Assembly: GCA_949840475.1 (NCBI GenBank) | Contig: CATKXA010000057.1 | Span: forward strand, 1 to 6,717 | Source of the DNA: an uncultured Thermoanaerobacterales bacterium | GTDB lineage: Bacteria > Bacillota > Clostridia > Christensenellales > UBA1242 | DNA length: 6,717 nucleotides | Reading direction: 5' to 3' | Shown: positions 4,820 to 6,717 of the stretch, one piece after another | How the letters are laid out: each line of letters starts with the position of its first letter | Position numbering within the stretch: the stretch's first letter is position 1 | The notes under the pieces: model-generated | The model's input: the letters and a program-made list of their open reading frames with translations, nothing else | Told to the model about the DNA's origin: nothing | The model's database searches: none | Made by a program: the position numbers and the translations under genes

Positions 4820-5179
4820 ATGGAAAATTTAAATGTTATAGTTTCTTCTAATGAATTGCTTACTATTGCCAACAGATTCGTACTAGATAAAAGCATAACT
4901 ATAAAAGATATAGACAAGGCAATTATTATAGTTTCAAAAAAGTTAGATAGAACAATTAAGCAAATTACTACAGCAGCCAATAATTGTAATGCATCAACAA
5001 ATTGCTTTTATAGTCCTAATTCAGCATTTAATCTAAATTATTTAAGCCAATTGCGTAAGGATGAGTTAAACTATAATGATATATTATCTGCACTTTATGA
5101 AAAAAGAAATATTCTAATTCAAGCAAATCAAAAAGATGAAAATACTTCTATTAAAGAAGATGAACCAGGAGATAAATAG
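4820..5179 (+). CDS. Small helical protein of unknown function, family C copy 1
   Basis: This is a 119-residue protein with no membrane segment and no signal peptide. Composition is rich in Ile, Leu, Asn and Lys, and the pattern suggests helices at about 11-20, 28-55 and 73-103. A central Asn/Cys/Ser-rich stretch (about 54-70) contains two cysteines. The end is acidic: KEDEPGDK. AAAGAGG precedes the ATG by 9 bases. Residues 25-37 (S-I-T-I-K-D-I-D-K-A-I-I-I) resemble residues 13-25 of the next protein, and 84-102 resemble 79-97 of it, so the pair is probably a tandem duplication. It is the first gene of a two-gene unit with its own strong promoter and terminator. No family recognised; no catalytic motif is evident. 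A small structural, regulatory or phage-type accessory protein are all open possibilities. Confidence 0.82.
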   Translation: MENLNVIVSSNELLTIANRFVLDKSITIKDIDKAIIIVSKKLDRTIKQITTAANNCNASTNCFYSPNSAFNLNYLSQLRKDELNYNDILSALYEKRNILIQANQKDENTSIKEDEPGDK

Positions 5180-5181
5180 AA

Positions 5182-5493
5182 ATGAAAATACAATTAAGCG
5201 ACGTACATATTCGCAAGGATATAAGCCTTCAAGAAATTGATTCAACAATTATGATTTTAGAGGCTTCTAAGAAAAATACAAAAGACTTAAAATCAATTGC
5301 TATAAAAAGCATAGATAGAATTAACAAAACAACTATAGATAAAAGCAATTATCAATATTTATTACAAATTATGAAATTTCAAACTTTAGTTGAAGACGCT
5401 GATGATGACATTTATAACTACGATATTATAATTTTAGCATATAAGAAGAAAAAAGAACAAATATTAAATGCTCAGCCTGGCGGAGACTATTAA
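5182..5493 (+). CDS. Small helical protein of unknown function, family C copy 2
   Basis: This is a 103-residue, highly charged, mostly helical protein starting 2 bases after the stop of copy 1. Its AGGAGA ribosome site (5167-5172) lies inside the last codons of copy 1, so the two are tightly coupled. Visible shared elements with copy 1 are the early I-[ST]-[IL]-x-[DE]-I-D-x-[AT]-I-x-[IL] helix (here residues 14-25) and a late N-Y-...-A-...-K helix (79-97). An acidic patch EDADDD sits at 71-76, and the chain ends AQPGGDY. The Asn/Cys-rich middle of copy 1 is absent, making this copy shorter. No known domain recognised; soluble and cytosolic by appearance. Paralogy with copy 1 is likely but based on short matched stretches. 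Confidence 0.8.
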   Translation: MKIQLSDVHIRKDISLQEIDSTIMILEASKKNTKDLKSIAIKSIDRINKTTIDKSNYQYLLQIMKFQTLVEDADDDIYNYDIIILAYKKKKEQILNAQPGGDY

Positions 5494-5519
5494 AAAACAC
5501 CTTTCAAAGGTGTTTTTTT
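5492..5519. terminator. Bidirectional terminator between the family C pair and the PBP gene
   Basis: CACCTTT (5498-5504) and AAAGGTG (5506-5512) form a hairpin with a minimal loop (effectively TCA). It is flanked by AAAAAA to the left and TTTTTTT to the right, so it has a U-tract in both directions. It overlaps the stop codons of the two convergent genes. Confidence 0.9.
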
Positions 5520-6717
5520 AATAGCTCATAAGTTTAATAGAATTGCTTTTGTTTTGACTTGAGCCGTCTTTTAAACTTGACAAAATATAGTATTCATAAA
5601 GTGTTCCTCTGCTTGCACTATTGTCTGTATATGTTAAGACTGAGTTTACACCCTCAATACCACTAATCTTTTCAAGTTTATTTTCTTTGACGTTAAGCCT
5701 ATAAATATCATAAATATTGCTTGGCTTACCGTTAAAGCTTAAAGTTGGTTTCATTCCTTCTTCCATACTGATTTCAAGTTCTGGCTTATGTGCTTCGCTA
5801 TAGCTGCTTTGCCTTGGAAGATAAGCCATGTCAAATAGTGCCTGCTTTCTAAATTTTAAGCTTGTAAACTCATTTGCTAGCTCTATTTTATTTTCTTCAA
5901 GCGATCTAGTATCAATATCAACCAACTGAACGTTTTGAGGCTTAGAAAAGCTTTCTGGCAGATAGTCTTCGTACAACGTTTCTAACACATTTTTAGTGAT
6001 TACAACAGGGTAGGTTGCTCCATTAACCGATGACTCTAAAAGCTCATCTGGTCTGCTTGCACCAATCCAGCTAACTATGGTATGGTCCGCGGTGTATGCA
6101 ACATTAAAAGCATCTGTATTCTTATTTGAAGAAGAAGCACCTACAGTACCAGTTTTTGAAGCAACATCAAACTTAAATCCGCTTAGCCTCTTAGCCGTTC
6201 CGTTTTTTGCAACGCCCTTTAAAACGTCTGTCATCAAATAAGCTGTTTCTTCACTCATGGCAGGTGTAAGGTTAGTTTTACTTTTATATAGCTCTCTGCC
6301 ATTATCTAAAGTGATTTTATTAATAATATGACTTTGAGCATATTTACCACCAGTTGCAAAAGCAGAATAAGCATCTGCTAAAGTTTTTATTGTAACACCC
6401 TCAGTCATACCACCAAGTGCCAACGCAAGATTTTGGTCGTTATTCGCAAACTCAAAGCCAAGCCTTGACGCGAACTCTTTTGCATTATTTATACCAATGT
6501 GTGACAGAGCTTTGACGGCGGGTATGTTTAGCGACCTTTCAACTGCATGTCTTACGCTCACAGGACCACTAAAAGTCTTGTTGCTATTGCTTGGACTATA
6601 GCCCTCAATATTTATTTTTTCGTCAACTATTATACTCTCTGGATATAGCAATCCTTTTTCAAAAGATGGGGCATATACAATAATAGGTTTGATTGTAGAA
6701 CCTGGTTGTCTTTTGAT
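5518..6717 (-). CDS. Class A penicillin-binding protein, transpeptidase part (N-terminal part beyond window)
   Basis: The frame is open from the right edge to the TAA at 5518-5520, showing 399 residues of a bifunctional peptidoglycan synthase that cross-links stem peptides at the outer face of the membrane. The active-site motif RQPGSTIKP lies at the edge: the catalytic Ser codon is at 6697-6699 and the Lys of S-x-x-K at 6688-6690. The second motif S-L-N is at 6526-6534 (context ERSLNIPAVK) and K-T-G at 6148-6156. GGMTEGVTIKTLADAYSAFA is the usual class A stretch between them. The last 80 or so residues are beta-rich and fibronectin-III-like. The TTG at 6651 is not a credible start because the catalytic Ser lies upstream in the same frame. 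The transmembrane anchor and glycosyltransferase domain, expected in class A enzymes, would be outside. All three transpeptidase motifs are intact, so the enzyme appears functional and should bind beta-lactams. Confidence 0.95.
   Translation of the reverse strand: MKRQPGSTIKPIIVYAPSFEKGLLYPESIIVDEKINIEGYSPSNSNKTFSGPVSVRHAVERSLNIPAVKALSHIGINNAKEFASRLGFEFANNDQNLALALGGMTEGVTIKTLADAYSAFATGGKYAQSHIINKITLDNGRELYKSKTNLTPAMSEETAYLMTDVLKGVAKNGTAKRLSGFKFDVASKTGTVGASSSNKNTDAFNVAYTADHTIVSWIGASRPDELLESSVNGATYPVVITKNVLETLYEDYLPESFSKPQNVQLVDIDTRSLEENKIELANEFTSLKFRKQALFDMAYLPRQSSYSEAHKPELEISMEEGMKPTLSFNGKPSNIYDIYRLNVKENKLEKISGIEGVNSVLTYTDNSASRGTLYEYYILSSLKDGSSQNKSNSIKLMSY

Noticed and set aside
4750..4980. 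A 76-codon minus-strand open frame encoding a very hydrophobic peptide
   Set aside because: It looks like a toxin-type membrane peptide, but the hydrophobicity is what AT-rich antisense DNA yields; it covers a strong + strand promoter and the start of a coding gene, and no ribosome site supports it.
5518..6651. TTG at 6651 as the start of the penicillin-binding protein
   Set aside because: The same frame continues upstream and contains the catalytic Ser motif; starting at TTG would delete the active site.

Overview
The window looks like a piece of a low-GC Bacillota chromosome, most likely an uncultured or gut Clostridia-type lineage. The evidence is the AT-rich base composition, strong AGGAGG-type ribosome binding sites, sigma-A-like promoters, tRNA genes that encode their own CCA ends, a thymidylate kinase of the form I associate with Clostridia, and a class A penicillin-binding protein with a short C-terminal beta-rich extension. 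I see no transposase, integrase, phage structural gene or CRISPR array.

Left part (1-2201, + strand): four consecutive small membrane-protein genes of unknown function in the order A1-B1-A2-B2. A1 and A2 are paralogues, B1 and B2 are paralogues, and A and B resemble each other in layout: an N-terminal helical part, a two-pass membrane hairpin, then a cytoplasmic-looking motif G-L-[TN]-x2-E-[FL]-x2-L-x3-G found in all four. The C-terminal tails are unrelated, but all four end with a Glu-Pro-[Ser/Asn] signature. This duplicated A/B cassette is the most novel thing here. A1 is cut by the left edge of the window. A strong bidirectional terminator (2200-2235) separates B2 from the convergent tmk-like gene.

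Middle (2243-3600): a thymidylate kinase gene on the minus strand, an AT-rich divergent intergenic region, and then a tRNA operon Val(TAC)-Gly(GCC)-Cys(GCA)-Leu(TAA). The tRNA operon has a near-consensus extended -10 promoter, spacer hairpins just upstream of tRNA-Gly and tRNA-Cys, and its own terminator.

Right part (3621-5519, + strand): a two-gene unit encoding a GNAT acetyltransferase and an EVE/PUA-like protein, closed by a 12-bp-stem terminator. Next comes an independent two-gene unit (4766-5519) with a textbook promoter and two small, probably paralogous, helical proteins of unknown function. Their tails also carry a Pro-Gly signature like that of the A/B proteins. A shared bidirectional terminator separates this unit from a convergent class A penicillin-binding protein gene (minus strand) that runs off the right edge. 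Its transpeptidase domain is visible and its expected glycosyltransferase domain lies outside.

The functions of tmk, the tRNAs and the PBP are housekeeping. The six small paralogous genes are the accessory material, and nothing in the sequence assigns them a function.
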